From: Lachnospiraceae bacterium UBA7182 | GTDB taxonomy: Bacteria > Bacillota > Clostridia > Lachnospirales > Lachnospiraceae | Length of the DNA: 64,000 nucleotides | Direction: 5' to 3' | Assembly: GCA_002491115.1 (NCBI GenBank) | Contig: DKVI01000041.1 | Span: forward strand, 25,711 to 89,710 | Part shown: positions 15,703 through 24,507 of the stretch, in pieces | Layout: the number at the start of each line of letters is the position of its first letter | How positions within the stretch are numbered: the first letter of the stretch is position 1 | The notes under the pieces: model-generated | What the model was told of the DNA's origin: nothing | Seen by the model: the letters and a program-made list of their open reading frames with translations, nothing else | Database searches by the model: none | Position numbers and translations under genes: made by a program

Positions 15703-16578
15703 ATGACAAGAGACGAATTTCAGACATTGACAAAAAAAGGACCTGTACTCCTGGACGGCGGTACCGGTTCCTGTCTGCGTAAAAGAGGGATGCCCGCGGG
15801 TGTCTGCACAGAGAAATGGGTTTACGACCATCCGGACGTGATCGCCGCGCTTCAGCAGGAATATGCCGGGGCAGGTTCCCGGATTATCTACGCGCCCACC
15901 TTCGGGGGCAACCGTATTTCCCTGCAGAATATGGGGCTGGAAGACGAGCTGGAAGAACTGAATTTTACGCTGGTAAAGCGCACGGTGGAAAATGTAGGGA
16001 CAAAAGTCCTGGTGGCAGGGGATCTCTCCACCACAGGAAAGCCCATGGAGCCTTACGGGCCCATGACGTACGATCAGTTACTGGAAGTTTATAAAGAACA
16101 GATCGGGATTCTCTCCCGGGCAGGAGCCGACCTGATCGTGGCGGAGACGCTTATGTCCCAGGAGGAAGCCCTGGTGATCTGTGACGCCGCCCATGCCGTC
16201 TGCGACCTGCCGTTACTGATCTCTTTCAGCTGTGAGGGCGACGGGACGCTTTATTTTGGCGGCAGCGTATTTGACGCGGCGGCGGCGGTGGAAGCCATGG
16301 GCGCATCCGCGGCGGGAGTCAACTGTTCCGTGGGGCCCGATCAGTTAGAAGCCGTCATATCCGGGCTTTCCAGGACGCTGTCTGTTCCTGTCATGGCAAA
16401 ACCCAATGCCGGAATGCCGGAGATTACGTCTGAAGGAGAAGCCGTATACAGTATGGACGAAGGGGCTTTTTGCACCCATGTGGAAAAGCTGGTTTCATGC
16501 GGCGCGTCCCTGATCGGCGGCTGCTGCGGCACTACGCCCGATTATATCCGGTTATTAAGCCGGATAACGGTCCAATAA
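15703..16578 (+). CDS. Homocysteine S-methyltransferase family protein
   Basis: 291 residues forming a single Hcy-binding barrel: LLDGGTGSCLRKRG near the N-terminus, Zn-ligand Cys in AAGVNCSVGP and the Cys pair in GGCCGTTPD near the C-terminus. It is the size of stand-alone BHMT/MmuM-like enzymes and of the N-terminal half of MetH. It probably methylates homocysteine from S-methylmethionine, betaine or a partner corrinoid system; the donor cannot be read from sequence. No folate or cobalamin module is adjacent. It lies 33 bp after gpsA and before the ilvN promoter. Confidence 0.88.
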   Translation: MTRDEFQTLTKKGPVLLDGGTGSCLRKRGMPAGVCTEKWVYDHPDVIAALQQEYAGAGSRIIYAPTFGGNRISLQNMGLEDELEELNFTLVKRTVENVGTKVLVAGDLSTTGKPMEPYGPMTYDQLLEVYKEQIGILSRAGADLIVAETLMSQEEALVICDAAHAVCDLPLLISFSCEGDGTLYFGGSVFDAAAAVEAMGASAAGVNCSVGPDQLEAVISGLSRTLSVPVMAKPNAGMPEITSEGEAVYSMDEGAFCTHVEKLVSCGASLIGGCCGTTPDYIRLLSRITVQ

Positions 16579-16594
16579 ATTTTTTCGTTAAGAA

Positions 16595-16623
16595 TTGACA
16601 AACCCTCCGTTCATTGTTACAAT
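16595..16623 (+). promoter_or_regulatory. ilvN-ilvC promoter
   Basis: TTGACA (16595-16600) and TACAAT (16618-16623) have a 17-bp spacer. The start codon is at 16661, leaving about 30 nt of leader, too short for a T-box or leader-peptide attenuator. Confidence 0.7.
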
Positions 16624-16660
16624 ATTTTGGTATGAACATATAGAGAAAGCAGGAGAACAG

Positions 16661-17212
16661 ATGGAAAAAAAGGTAGTATTTTCAATTCTCGTAGATAATA
16701 CAGCCGGCGTTTTAAGCCGGATTGCAGGCCTGTTCAGCCGCCGTGGCTATAATATCGACAGCCTGACAGTGGGCGTGACCGCAGACCCGAGGTATTCCAG
16801 GGCGACGGTTGCCACCAGAGGGGACAAGACGATCCTCGACCAGATCGAAAAGCAGTTAAACAAGCTGGAAGACGTGGTGGATATCAAGAAACTGGACCCG
16901 GAGAGTTCCGTGTGCCGGGAGCTTGTGCTTGTCAAAGTACTTTGCAGCGGTGAAAGCCGTCAGAATGTCATATCCATCGCGGATATTTTCAGAGCGAACA
17001 TTGTGGACGTTTCCATAGAATCTCTGGTGATTGAACTGGTGGGCAGCCAGAACAAGACGGATGCGTTCTTACGGATGCTGGACGGGGTGGAGATTTTAGA
17101 GCTTGCCCGCACCGGTATTACAGGTCTGTCCAGGGGCACCTTCGATGTGAAGATGTACGACGAAGAAGGTAAGCTGATCGACTATGATTTTAAGAAAGAC
17201 AGCCATATTTAA
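16661..17212 (+). CDS. ilvN: Acetolactate synthase small (regulatory) subunit
   Basis: 183 residues with an N-terminal ACT domain (VVFSILVDNTAGVLSRIAGLFSRRGYNIDSL) and a second ACT-like C-terminal domain. It confers valine feedback on the catalytic IlvB subunit. ATG 16661 follows AGGAGA; an in-frame ATG at 16595 lies in the -35 element and is rejected. The large subunit ilvB is not adjacent; ilvC follows after 35 bp. Confidence 0.95.
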   Translation: MEKKVVFSILVDNTAGVLSRIAGLFSRRGYNIDSLTVGVTADPRYSRATVATRGDKTILDQIEKQLNKLEDVVDIKKLDPESSVCRELVLVKVLCSGESRQNVISIADIFRANIVDVSIESLVIELVGSQNKTDAFLRMLDGVEILELARTGITGLSRGTFDVKMYDEEGKLIDYDFKKDSHI

Positions 17213-17247
17213 ACATATATTTATTAAAACAATGGAGGAGTAAAACA

Positions 17248-18264
17248 ATGGCAAAAATTTATTATCAGGAAGATTGTAACCTTTCCCTGCTGGAAGGAAA
17301 GACGATCGCGGTGATCGGCTACGGAAGCCAGGGACATGCGCATGCTTTGAACGCGAAAGAATCAGGCTGCCATGTGATTATCGGACTTTACGAGGGAAGC
17401 AAATCCTGGAAGAGAGCAGAGGAACAGGGCTTTGAAGTATATACCGCTGCAGAAGCGGCGAAAAAAGCAGACATCATTATGATTCTGATCAACGATGAGC
17501 TGCAGGCTGCCATGTATAAAAAAGACATCGAGCCGAACCTGGAAGAAGGCAATATGCTGATGTTCGCCCACGGCTTTAATATCCATTTCAACCAGATCGT
17601 GCCGCCGAAGAACGTGGACGTTACCATGATCGCGCCGAAAGGACCGGGACATACCGTAAGAAGCGAGTATCAGGCAGGCAAAGGCGTTCCGTGCCTGGTG
17701 GCCGTCCATCAGGATGCTTCCGGCAAGGCGCTGGAAAAAGCGCTGGCTTACGCGCTGGCTATCGGCGGTGCAAGGGCAGGCGTTCTGGAGACGACGTTCC
17801 GTACCGAGACAGAGACAGACCTGTTCGGTGAGCAGGCAGTTCTGTGCGGCGGCGTATGCGCTTTGATGCAGGCAGGTTTTGAAGTGCTGACCGAAGCGGG
17901 TTATGACCCGAGAAACGCATATTTTGAGTGTATCCATGAGATGAAACTGATTGTGGATCTGATCTATCAGTCAGGTTTTGAAGGCATGAGATATTCGATC
18001 TCCAATACGGCTGAGTACGGCGATTATGTGACCGGTCCGAAGCTGATCACAGAGGAGACCAGGAATACCATGAGAAAGATCTTAAAAGAGATCCAGGACG
18101 GTTCCTTTGCGAAAGAATTTCTTCTGGATATGTCCCCGGCAGGCGGACAGGCGCATTTTAAAGCCATGAGAAAACTGGCTGCTGAGCATCCGTCAGAGAA
18201 AGTCGGTAAAGAGATCCGCAAGCTTTACAGCTGGAACGGAGAAGACAAATTACTGGATAATTAA
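17248..18264 (+). CDS. ilvC: Ketol-acid reductoisomerase IlvC (class I)
   Basis: 338 residues, the class I length. GYGSQGHAHALNAKESG is the dinucleotide-binding loop, and GLYEGSKSWKRAEE is the specificity loop, with the Ser and Lys/Arg residues of NADPH-type enzymes. The C-terminal knotted domain carries TDLFGEQ and YFECIHEMKLIVDLI, with the Mg-binding acidic residues. It converts acetolactate to dihydroxyisovalerate in valine, leucine and isoleucine synthesis. It shares a promoter with ilvN. Confidence 0.98.
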   Translation: MAKIYYQEDCNLSLLEGKTIAVIGYGSQGHAHALNAKESGCHVIIGLYEGSKSWKRAEEQGFEVYTAAEAAKKADIIMILINDELQAAMYKKDIEPNLEEGNMLMFAHGFNIHFNQIVPPKNVDVTMIAPKGPGHTVRSEYQAGKGVPCLVAVHQDASGKALEKALAYALAIGGARAGVLETTFRTETETDLFGEQAVLCGGVCALMQAGFEVLTEAGYDPRNAYFECIHEMKLIVDLIYQSGFEGMRYSISNTAEYGDYVTGPKLITEETRNTMRKILKEIQDGSFAKEFLLDMSPAGGQAHFKAMRKLAAEHPSEKVGKEIRKLYSWNGEDKLLDN

Positions 18265-18280
18265 TCAGAGTATGGGGGAG

Positions 18281-18314
18281 GCTGTCACGGCGCGTATGCT
18301 GCGGCAGCTTTCTT
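18281..18314 (+). terminator. Terminator after ilvC
   Basis: GCTGTC (18281-18286) pairs with GGCAGC (18303-18308), and CGGC pairs with GCTG inside, with loop GCGTAT. The tract TTTCTTT follows. It separates the ilvNC unit from the surface-polysaccharide-like genes. Confidence 0.6.
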
Positions 18315-18348
18315 TACTGTATTATCCTTTGGGAAAGGAAGTAGACCG

Positions 18349-20409
18349 GTGAGAAGAAACAGTCTTTCAGTCAGGCAGACGCAGTGTCTGTTCCTGCTGT
18401 TCCATGGGATGGCTCTGTTGTATGCCGTTTTTTTCCTGCATCCTTATTACGGGTCGAATGATGAGTTTTCTCTGGCAGCCATCGCGTCAGGGGCGTATGG
18501 AGAACCTTCCTGGTATTTTATTTATCTGCACAGCGGATTTGGATGGATTTTAAAGGCGTTTTATACGCTGGCGCCAGGGGTTAACTGTTATACGTTTGTG
18601 ATGTACGGGATGATCTTTTTATCCCTGACAGCCATTGGTTTTGTATGGATCGGACGCGGGAAAAAGACCGGAGCGATAATGGCGGTCATGCTGACGCTGG
18701 CCTGCCTGCAGCCTTTGTATGTGGAACTGCAATATACGAAAACGGCGGCTGTGGCGGCTGTGGCGGGCTATGCACTGCTGTTTGCAGGAGGGCGGCGACC
18801 AAAAAGCATTCGAACTGCGGCGGGGATCTGCTTTCTTCTTATGGGAAGCTGGATTCGTTTTCAGGCTTTTGGCATGGTCAGCATTCTGGCCTTTGGCATG
18901 TGGCTTTTTAAAGGATACGGGGCGTGGCGTAAAAAAGAATGGAAAGTGTTCTTTGTGCAGGACTGCCTGCCCTGTCTGGCTGCGTTCGCGCTGGTCTTTG
19001 GAAGCATGGCCGCGGAGAATCTGCTTGTGTACACGCCGGACAGTCCGCAGGCTCATTATCGGGAATACGACAGAGCCCGCCAGCAGCTTCTGGACTATGG
19101 GGTGCCTGAATGGGATGAATATGAAGCGGACTATGAAGCGATCGGTCTTACAAGAACAGATTGCATCAATTTGCAGAACTGGCTGATCTCGGATTATGAC
19201 CGTTATACGGCGGATACGTTCCGTGCCATTGTGGATTTTCGCAAAGACAGGCCTTTCCAGTGGGAATATCTTCTGGATTATCTGATGATACTGGCGAAAA
19301 AGCCGCTTTTTTTACTGAGTGTTCTGATGGCGGCTGTGTGGCTGTTTCCGTTGTCTAATGTGCGGAAAAGGAAGAACGGTTTCCCTGTAAGTTATCCTTT
19401 CCTGGCGCTTCTTTGCGTTTATCTGTACTTTATCAGTATTTACAGAGTGCTTCCCATCGTGGTTACTGCCTGTCTGATCAGCTGTCTGGTCTTTGTGTGG
19501 ACGGCGGCGGAGGATGAGATCGCGTCGAAATGGGAAGATAAGCTTAAAGGAAAACGTTTGTTTGGAACGGCGTTTGCCGGTGTGGCTTTGACTGCGGGGC
19601 TTTGTGTCCGTATGCTGGCAGCGCCTCTTTTTGAACCGCCGGTGCAGTCTTCTGCTTCTGCTGTTGCCTTTCGGACTTTATATGATACCATCAGCAAGGA
19701 TAAAAAGATCTATTATGCATTTGACCCGCTGACTAATAATGGAATGGAACTTGGATATTCTGTTTTTGAGAAGATTCCCGAAGAATATCTGACTAATATC
19801 TTTTCTCTGGGCGGGTGGGAGACGGAGTCTCCGCAGGTGGTATCCAATCTGGAGCATTATGGAGAGAGGAGCCTTCTGACGTCCCTTTATAAAAGTGATC
19901 GGGCGGTGCTGATTTCCAATACCCTGATGGAACATATCATGCTTCATCTGCAGGATACGTATGACGGCATTTTTATCACTTATTCCAAGGTAAATCAGAT
20001 CGGGGACTTTGATCTTTTTGCGTTGAATTACAAAATGTCCGGATTGGAAGATGCAGAATATACAGCGTCCCTTGACAGAACTTATACGGCAGAAGAAGAC
20101 CGTTATGATGTGTTTGAGGCAACCGTGGATATGACGCCGGAAGAACTGAGTGGAAAAAGCGTATTTTTGTGGATGAAAAGTGTGGAGAGCGGCAAGAGAC
20201 GCATGTATCAGGGGGTCTGGCGGCAGCAGAATGAGGACGGGCTGTATTCCATGATTTATGACAGCGCTTTGGAAGAGACAAATCAGGTGCGGTTTATGAT
20301 ACCCAGGATGAGTTATCCTCTGGACGAACGGTATGAAGTCCATGTGGTGATACGGGATAAAGACAAAGGAAGAAGACTTGTGACAGAAAATCATCTGTAT
20401 GAATCATAA
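18349..20409 (+). CDS. Large polytopic membrane protein, GT-C-glycosyltransferase-like
   Basis: 686 residues with a GTG start preceded by GGAAAGGAAG. About ten hydrophobic segments fill residues 10-430, and a soluble C-terminal domain of about 230 residues follows. The first extracytoplasmic loop carries HPYYGSNDEFSL, an acidic motif in the place where GT-C lipid-sugar glycosyltransferases have their catalytic acid. I infer a surface polysaccharide or teichoic-type polymer function; I cannot name the family. It is followed by an acyltransferase 3 gene. The C-terminal domain resembles no family I recognise. Confidence 0.6.
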   Translation: MRRNSLSVRQTQCLFLLFHGMALLYAVFFLHPYYGSNDEFSLAAIASGAYGEPSWYFIYLHSGFGWILKAFYTLAPGVNCYTFVMYGMIFLSLTAIGFVWIGRGKKTGAIMAVMLTLACLQPLYVELQYTKTAAVAAVAGYALLFAGGRRPKSIRTAAGICFLLMGSWIRFQAFGMVSILAFGMWLFKGYGAWRKKEWKVFFVQDCLPCLAAFALVFGSMAAENLLVYTPDSPQAHYREYDRARQQLLDYGVPEWDEYEADYEAIGLTRTDCINLQNWLISDYDRYTADTFRAIVDFRKDRPFQWEYLLDYLMILAKKPLFLLSVLMAAVWLFPLSNVRKRKNGFPVSYPFLALLCVYLYFISIYRVLPIVVTACLISCLVFVWTAAEDEIASKWEDKLKGKRLFGTAFAGVALTAGLCVRMLAAPLFEPPVQSSASAVAFRTLYDTISKDKKIYYAFDPLTNNGMELGYSVFEKIPEEYLTNIFSLGGWETESPQVVSNLEHYGERSLLTSLYKSDRAVLISNTLMEHIMLHLQDTYDGIFITYSKVNQIGDFDLFALNYKMSGLEDAEYTASLDRTYTAEEDRYDVFEATVDMTPEELSGKSVFLWMKSVESGKRRMYQGVWRQQNEDGLYSMIYDSALEETNQVRFMIPRMSYPLDERYEVHVVIRDKDKGRRLVTENHLYES

Positions 20410-20440
20410 TAAGCAGTCTTTATAATGAGGGAGTGGAGTT

Positions 20441-21553
20441 GTGACGAAAAAAAGGCAGATAAATTTTGAACTGCTTCGCATTTTGTGTATGTATATGATT
20501 GTGATCGGGCATTGTCTGTTTCACGGACGGGTAACGGCGAAGTTGGGATACGGGACAGTAAATTATTTTCTGTCGTATTTAATACAGTCTTTTTCCGTGG
20601 TACATGTAAACTGTTTTGTTATGTTGGCGGGATATTTTTCCATAGACAAACAGTTTAAGTCCCAAAGACTTTTAAAACTCTGGAGGCAGGTGTTCTTTTA
20701 TTCTCTGGGGATTTTCCTGATTTGGAGCGTGTTTGACAGTACAGGAGGAGAAGACGCGCTTATGGCGGTTCTGCCTTTATCAACAAAGAGCTACTGGTTT
20801 GCTTCCGTCTATATGGGAGCGTCTTTTCTGATGCCTTTTGCGGGCATGCTGGCGGTACGTCTTACGAAACGCCAGTATCAGTACCTTCTGGCAGTGCTGA
20901 CAATTTTGCTCAGTGTCAATCATATGATATTCAGAGTTAATACGTATGGTGTCTACACCGGGCGGGAAGTGTCCTGGTTTCTGTTTCTGATACTTCTGGC
21001 AGGCTATATAAAATTATATACAAGGGCAGATCGCAGATATTTCTGGTATGGAATCGGCGGATATGCGGCGTGTTCCCTGCTGGTGCTGGGGAGCGTTTAT
21101 CTGTCGATGGAACTGAAACTGGAGGATACAGGGTATTTTCTGAATTATAACTCGTTTCTTTCTTTACTGGCAACGGCGTTTCTGTTTCTGGGGGTGAAGA
21201 ATATGCCCTGGAAAGAGTCGAAGTTGGACGGGCTGATCCTGAAAGTGTCGGGCGCGGCGTTTGGCGTCTATCTGATTCACGATAATTACCTGATCCGTTA
21301 TTATGTATGGGATATGTTCCGGACAAGTAAAGTAGCGTTGACACACTGGTCGGTTATTTATGCTGCCGTGACAGCCGTGATTGTATATACTGTCTGCACC
21401 TGCCTGGATCTGGTACGGCAGAAACTGTTTTCTTTGCTGTTTGGATGGTATCAAAAGACCGGATGGTATCAAAAGGAACGGAAACTCTGTGACCGGATAG
21501 ACAAGATCTTTGTCCGGGAAAACAGTAGTCAAATACCGTCAGGTGATTTATAA
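20441..21553 (+). CDS. Acyltransferase family 3 membrane protein (OafA/YrhL-like)
   Basis: 370 residues, GTG start after GAGGGAGTGGAG. About ten membrane segments are visible. The N-terminal INFELLRILCMYMIVIGH contains the conserved Arg and the catalytic-type His (GHCLFHG) of the family. Such proteins O-acetylate or succinylate exported polysaccharides or peptidoglycan. It sits downstream of the GT-C-like gene, which fits glycan decoration. Two near-identical SxWYQKTGWYQK-like repeats near the C-terminus (FGWYQKTGWYQKER) are a small local duplication. Confidence 0.85.
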   Translation: MTKKRQINFELLRILCMYMIVIGHCLFHGRVTAKLGYGTVNYFLSYLIQSFSVVHVNCFVMLAGYFSIDKQFKSQRLLKLWRQVFFYSLGIFLIWSVFDSTGGEDALMAVLPLSTKSYWFASVYMGASFLMPFAGMLAVRLTKRQYQYLLAVLTILLSVNHMIFRVNTYGVYTGREVSWFLFLILLAGYIKLYTRADRRYFWYGIGGYAACSLLVLGSVYLSMELKLEDTGYFLNYNSFLSLLATAFLFLGVKNMPWKESKLDGLILKVSGAAFGVYLIHDNYLIRYYVWDMFRTSKVALTHWSVIYAAVTAVIVYTVCTCLDLVRQKLFSLLFGWYQKTGWYQKERKLCDRIDKIFVRENSSQIPSGDL

Positions 21554-21602
21554 TAGAATGCGGGTTATAAAATAAGCACAATAATATCAGGGAGAGAAAT
21601 AC

Positions 21603-22589
21603 ATGGACGAGCAAAGAGAATTTAGTTTTTGTCCCAAATGCGGCGCGGTGATGCAAAACGGTGTGTGTCAGAGCTGCGGTTATGGAAGCTGGTCGAAAGC
21701 GGCAGGCTCGGAAGACGTGATCAGGCCTTTCGAACCCCAAAACGGACGTAACAAACATGGTGTCCTTGTGGGTGTCGGTGTGACTGTAGGGATTGTGTTT
21801 CTGGTAGTCTTTATTTTGTTTACGGTTCTTTGTGTCCTGACGTTTTTCCAGAGACTGCAGGTAAGAAATATGCCGGGATATGGAAAAGATACTTATGATG
21901 ACGGGTATTTTGGGTATGGAGATCCGTATGATTTTTTCGACGATTCTTATGGCGATGACGAGTATGAAGAATATGTGCCGGATAAAAGCGACGATTATTA
22001 TGAAGAAATCACGGACGCCACATCGTTGGATTTGAGTTATGGTATCCTGTGGCAGTCGGTGTCTTTGCATCCGGCGGATACGGATGATACTTGTTCCTAC
22101 GACTGTGTCTATCCGGTGCTCAAAGGAGAGGACGAAGAAAAATTTGCTTCCATGAACCAGAAGATAGAAGAAGCGGCCTGCAAATATAAGGCTTCTTATG
22201 AAACGTATGCCATGGGCGCTTCCAGTTATGGTTATGTAACTTATATGGATGAGGAAAAGATCAGTATTGCCTTTAAACACAGTCTGTATGAGAAAAAAAG
22301 TACGCATCCCCGGGTGGAGGCGGTCACATTCCGGCTGGATACAGGAGAAGTCATCTCTCATGAAGAAATGAAACCGGTGAATCTGGAGCTTGTATGGCAG
22401 TTCCGTGCCAGAAATACATACCAGAACGGTACGGTGGACTTTGTGGACGATCTTTCGGATGAAGAACTGGAGGCATATTTAAAAAGTGATACGGACAGTG
22501 TAATGTTTTACACGCCGGTTGGGCTGGAGATTGGCTTTAATTATGATGAAGGCTGGGTGACGGTAACATTGAAAGACGAGGGACTCTGA
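21603..22589 (+). CDS. Zinc-ribbon membrane protein with acidic linker and DUF3298-like domain
   Basis: 328 residues. The N-terminus is a zinc ribbon (FCPKCGAVMQNGVCQSCGYG, four Cys). One membrane segment follows (about 53-80), then a Tyr/Asp/Gly-rich acidic linker (about 90-140). The C-terminal 190 residues resemble DUF3298/RsiV-like extracytoplasmic domains (VRAEAVTFRLDTGEVIS-like pattern). Topology would place the ribbon inside and the large domain outside. The role is unknown; related proteins sense lysozyme or cell-wall stress. Its stop overlaps the next start by one base. Confidence 0.7.
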   Translation: MDEQREFSFCPKCGAVMQNGVCQSCGYGSWSKAAGSEDVIRPFEPQNGRNKHGVLVGVGVTVGIVFLVVFILFTVLCVLTFFQRLQVRNMPGYGKDTYDDGYFGYGDPYDFFDDSYGDDEYEEYVPDKSDDYYEEITDATSLDLSYGILWQSVSLHPADTDDTCSYDCVYPVLKGEDEEKFASMNQKIEEAACKYKASYETYAMGASSYGYVTYMDEEKISIAFKHSLYEKKSTHPRVEAVTFRLDTGEVISHEEMKPVNLELVWQFRARNTYQNGTVDFVDDLSDEELEAYLKSDTDSVMFYTPVGLEIGFNYDEGWVTVTLKDEGL

Positions 22590-22867
22590 TGCTGGAAAGA
22601 AACGATCTGTTCCACCTTCCCTTTTATAAAAAAGAGGCTTTTACCGGCTCCGACAGAGGGGTCAGGTTCTGGATCGGGAAAGTGGAGGAAGAAGAGAAAA
22701 TGTCGCTTCAGGCGATCGTGTGGCCGGAACCTTTTGCCCTGGCTCATACGGAGGATGAAAAGAAAATAAAAAAAGATTTTCCGTTTTCCGAGGAAGGTCT
22801 TGATCTGGTGTACGCGTGGATTATGGGTGAGGGACGGGAAAACATAGAAACAGCGGAGGTTAATTAG
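22589..22867 (+). CDS. Small hypothetical protein
   Basis: 92 residues, acidic and Trp/Phe-containing, no signal peptide or membrane segment. I do not recognise the family. The start overlaps the upstream stop by one base and the next gene starts 1 bp after its stop, so it is embedded in an operon with the zinc-ribbon protein and the HAD phosphatase. Its sequence (KVEEEEKMSLQAIVWPEP) looks like a folded alpha/beta fragment. Likely conserved within close relatives only. Confidence 0.65.
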   Translation: MLERNDLFHLPFYKKEAFTGSDRGVRFWIGKVEEEEKMSLQAIVWPEPFALAHTEDEKKIKKDFPFSEEGLDLVYAWIMGEGRENIETAEVN

Positions 22868-22868
22868 A

Positions 22869-23546
22869 ATGTATAAATATATATTTTTTGATCTCGACGG
22901 TACTTTAACCGACCCCAGAGAAGGGATTACCAGGAGTGTGCAGTATGCGCTGGCAAAAATGGGCATAGAGGAACCGGATCTTACAAAGCTGGAAGTTTTT
23001 ATCGGGCCGCCTCTTGTGGATTCTTTTATGGAGTACTATGGGTTTACTCTGGATGAGGCCAGACAGGGAACAGAATATTACAGGGAAAATTTCAGTGTTT
23101 GCGGATGGTGTCAGAATAAACTGTTTGACGGCGTGAAAAAGATGTTGACGGATCTGAAAGAACACGGCAGAGTAATTGCCATCGCCTCATCGAAGCCGGA
23201 ATATTTTGTGGAAAAGATTCTTGCGTATTTTGAGATAGACGGATTGTTTGATTATGTCTGCGGAGGCAGCATGGATGAGAGCCGTACCCGTAAAGATCAG
23301 GTGATTGAAGAACTTTTAAAGAGGATGAATCTTTCCGGGTCCGAAAAAAAGAAGATTCTGATGGTGGGAGACAGACGGCATGATGTGGAAGGCGCGGCGG
23401 TCTTTGGCATCCCGTGTCTTGGATTATCCATGGGATTTGCAGCCGAAGGAGAACTTATACAGGCAGGTGCGGCGGCTGTTGTGGACAGTGTGGAAGGGAT
23501 CACCGAGTATATATTAAAGGGAGCAGGATCATATGAAATGGAATAA
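22869..23546 (+). CDS. HAD-superfamily phosphatase (phosphoglycolate phosphatase-like)
   Basis: 225 residues. Motif I is FFDLDGTLTDP, motif II is in AIASSKP, and motifs III/IV include MVGDRRHDVEGA. The cap domain is helical, as in the Gph/PpaX subgroup. Likely substrates are small phosphoesters such as 2-phosphoglycolate or nucleoside monophosphates; sequence does not decide. Its last 14 bases overlap the prmA start. Confidence 0.9.
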   Translation: MYKYIFFDLDGTLTDPREGITRSVQYALAKMGIEEPDLTKLEVFIGPPLVDSFMEYYGFTLDEARQGTEYYRENFSVCGWCQNKLFDGVKKMLTDLKEHGRVIAIASSKPEYFVEKILAYFEIDGLFDYVCGGSMDESRTRKDQVIEELLKRMNLSGSEKKKILMVGDRRHDVEGAAVFGIPCLGLSMGFAAEGELIQAGAAAVVDSVEGITEYILKGAGSYEME

Positions 23547-24507
23547 ATATACGTTGACGACCACGACGGAAGCAGAGGATATGGTCAGCAGCATGATGGC
23601 GGACGCAGGAATCGAAGGGATTGAGATTGAGGATAAGATTCCGTTGTCTGACAGCGATAAAGCCCGGATGTTTGTGGACATCCTTCCGGAAGGTCCTGCG
23701 GACGACGGCGTGGCCCTTATCAGCTTTTACCTGGATCCGGAGGAGGACAACGCTTCCGTTCTGACGGCGGTACAGGAAGGACTCGACGAAATCCGCGGCT
23801 GGGGCATCGATGTGGGTGCAGGCACAATCGAGGCTTCCCAGACGGAAGATAAAGACTGGATCAACAACTGGAAGGAATATTTTCACCAGTTTTATGTGGA
23901 TGATATCCTGATCAAACCGTCCTGGGAAGAAGTAAAGCCCGAAGACCGGGAGAAACTTCTGATTCAGATCGACCCGGGAACGGCGTTCGGTACGGGAATG
24001 CATGAGACGACGCAGCTTTGTATTCGGGCACTTCGTAAATTTGTAACACCTGACACGGTTATGCTGGACGTGGGAACCGGGAGCGGTATTCTCTCCATCG
24101 CGGCCATTAAGCTGGGGGCAGCTTACTGTTTTGGGACGGATCTGGATCCCTGTGCCGTCAGTGCGGCCCGGGAAAATATGGAAGTAAACGGTATCGCGAA
24201 AGAGCAGTTTACGGTGGCGGAGGGCAATCTGATCGACGATGAAGTTTTAGGACAGACCGTCGGTTATGAAAAATATGATATGGTTACTGCCAATATTCTG
24301 GCAGAAGTGCTGCTTCCTTTGACGCCGGTCATCGTAAAACATCTGAAAGAAGGCGGCGTCTATATCTGTTCCGGTATTATTGATGAGAAAGAAACGATAG
24401 TTGTGGAGGCAGTAAAAAAGGCAGGTCTTGCAGTGCTGGAAGTGAACCATCAGGGCGAGTGGGTGTCTGTGACGGCGAGGAAAACACATGTACCATTTTT
24501 TTGTTGA
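23533..24507 (+). CDS. prmA: Ribosomal protein L11 methyltransferase PrmA
   Basis: 324 residues. N-terminal substrate-recognition domain (1-120), then a Rossmann methyltransferase with LDVGTGSGILSIAA (SAM-binding motif I), TDLDPCAVSAA and TANILAEVL. The family hallmark DPGTAFGTGMHETT is present. It trimethylates L11 on the 50S subunit. It is co-directional with rsmE, which overlaps its 3' end by 20 bases, a common pairing in Firmicutes. Confidence 0.97.
   Translation: MKWNKYTLTTTTEAEDMVSSMMADAGIEGIEIEDKIPLSDSDKARMFVDILPEGPADDGVALISFYLDPEEDNASVLTAVQEGLDEIRGWGIDVGAGTIEASQTEDKDWINNWKEYFHQFYVDDILIKPSWEEVKPEDREKLLIQIDPGTAFGTGMHETTQLCIRALRKFVTPDTVMLDVGTGSGILSIAAIKLGAAYCFGTDLDPCAVSAARENMEVNGIAKEQFTVAEGNLIDDEVLGQTVGYEKYDMVTANILAEVLLPLTPVIVKHLKEGGVYICSGIIDEKETIVVEAVKKAGLAVLEVNHQGEWVSVTARKTHVPFFC

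Noticed and set aside
14842..15831. Minus-strand open frame opposite gpsA
   Set aside because: Antisense shadow; no plausible start signal or known motif.
16560..16600. CodY box upstream of ilvN
   Set aside because: The AT-rich segment matches the CodY consensus poorly (about 8 of 15 positions).
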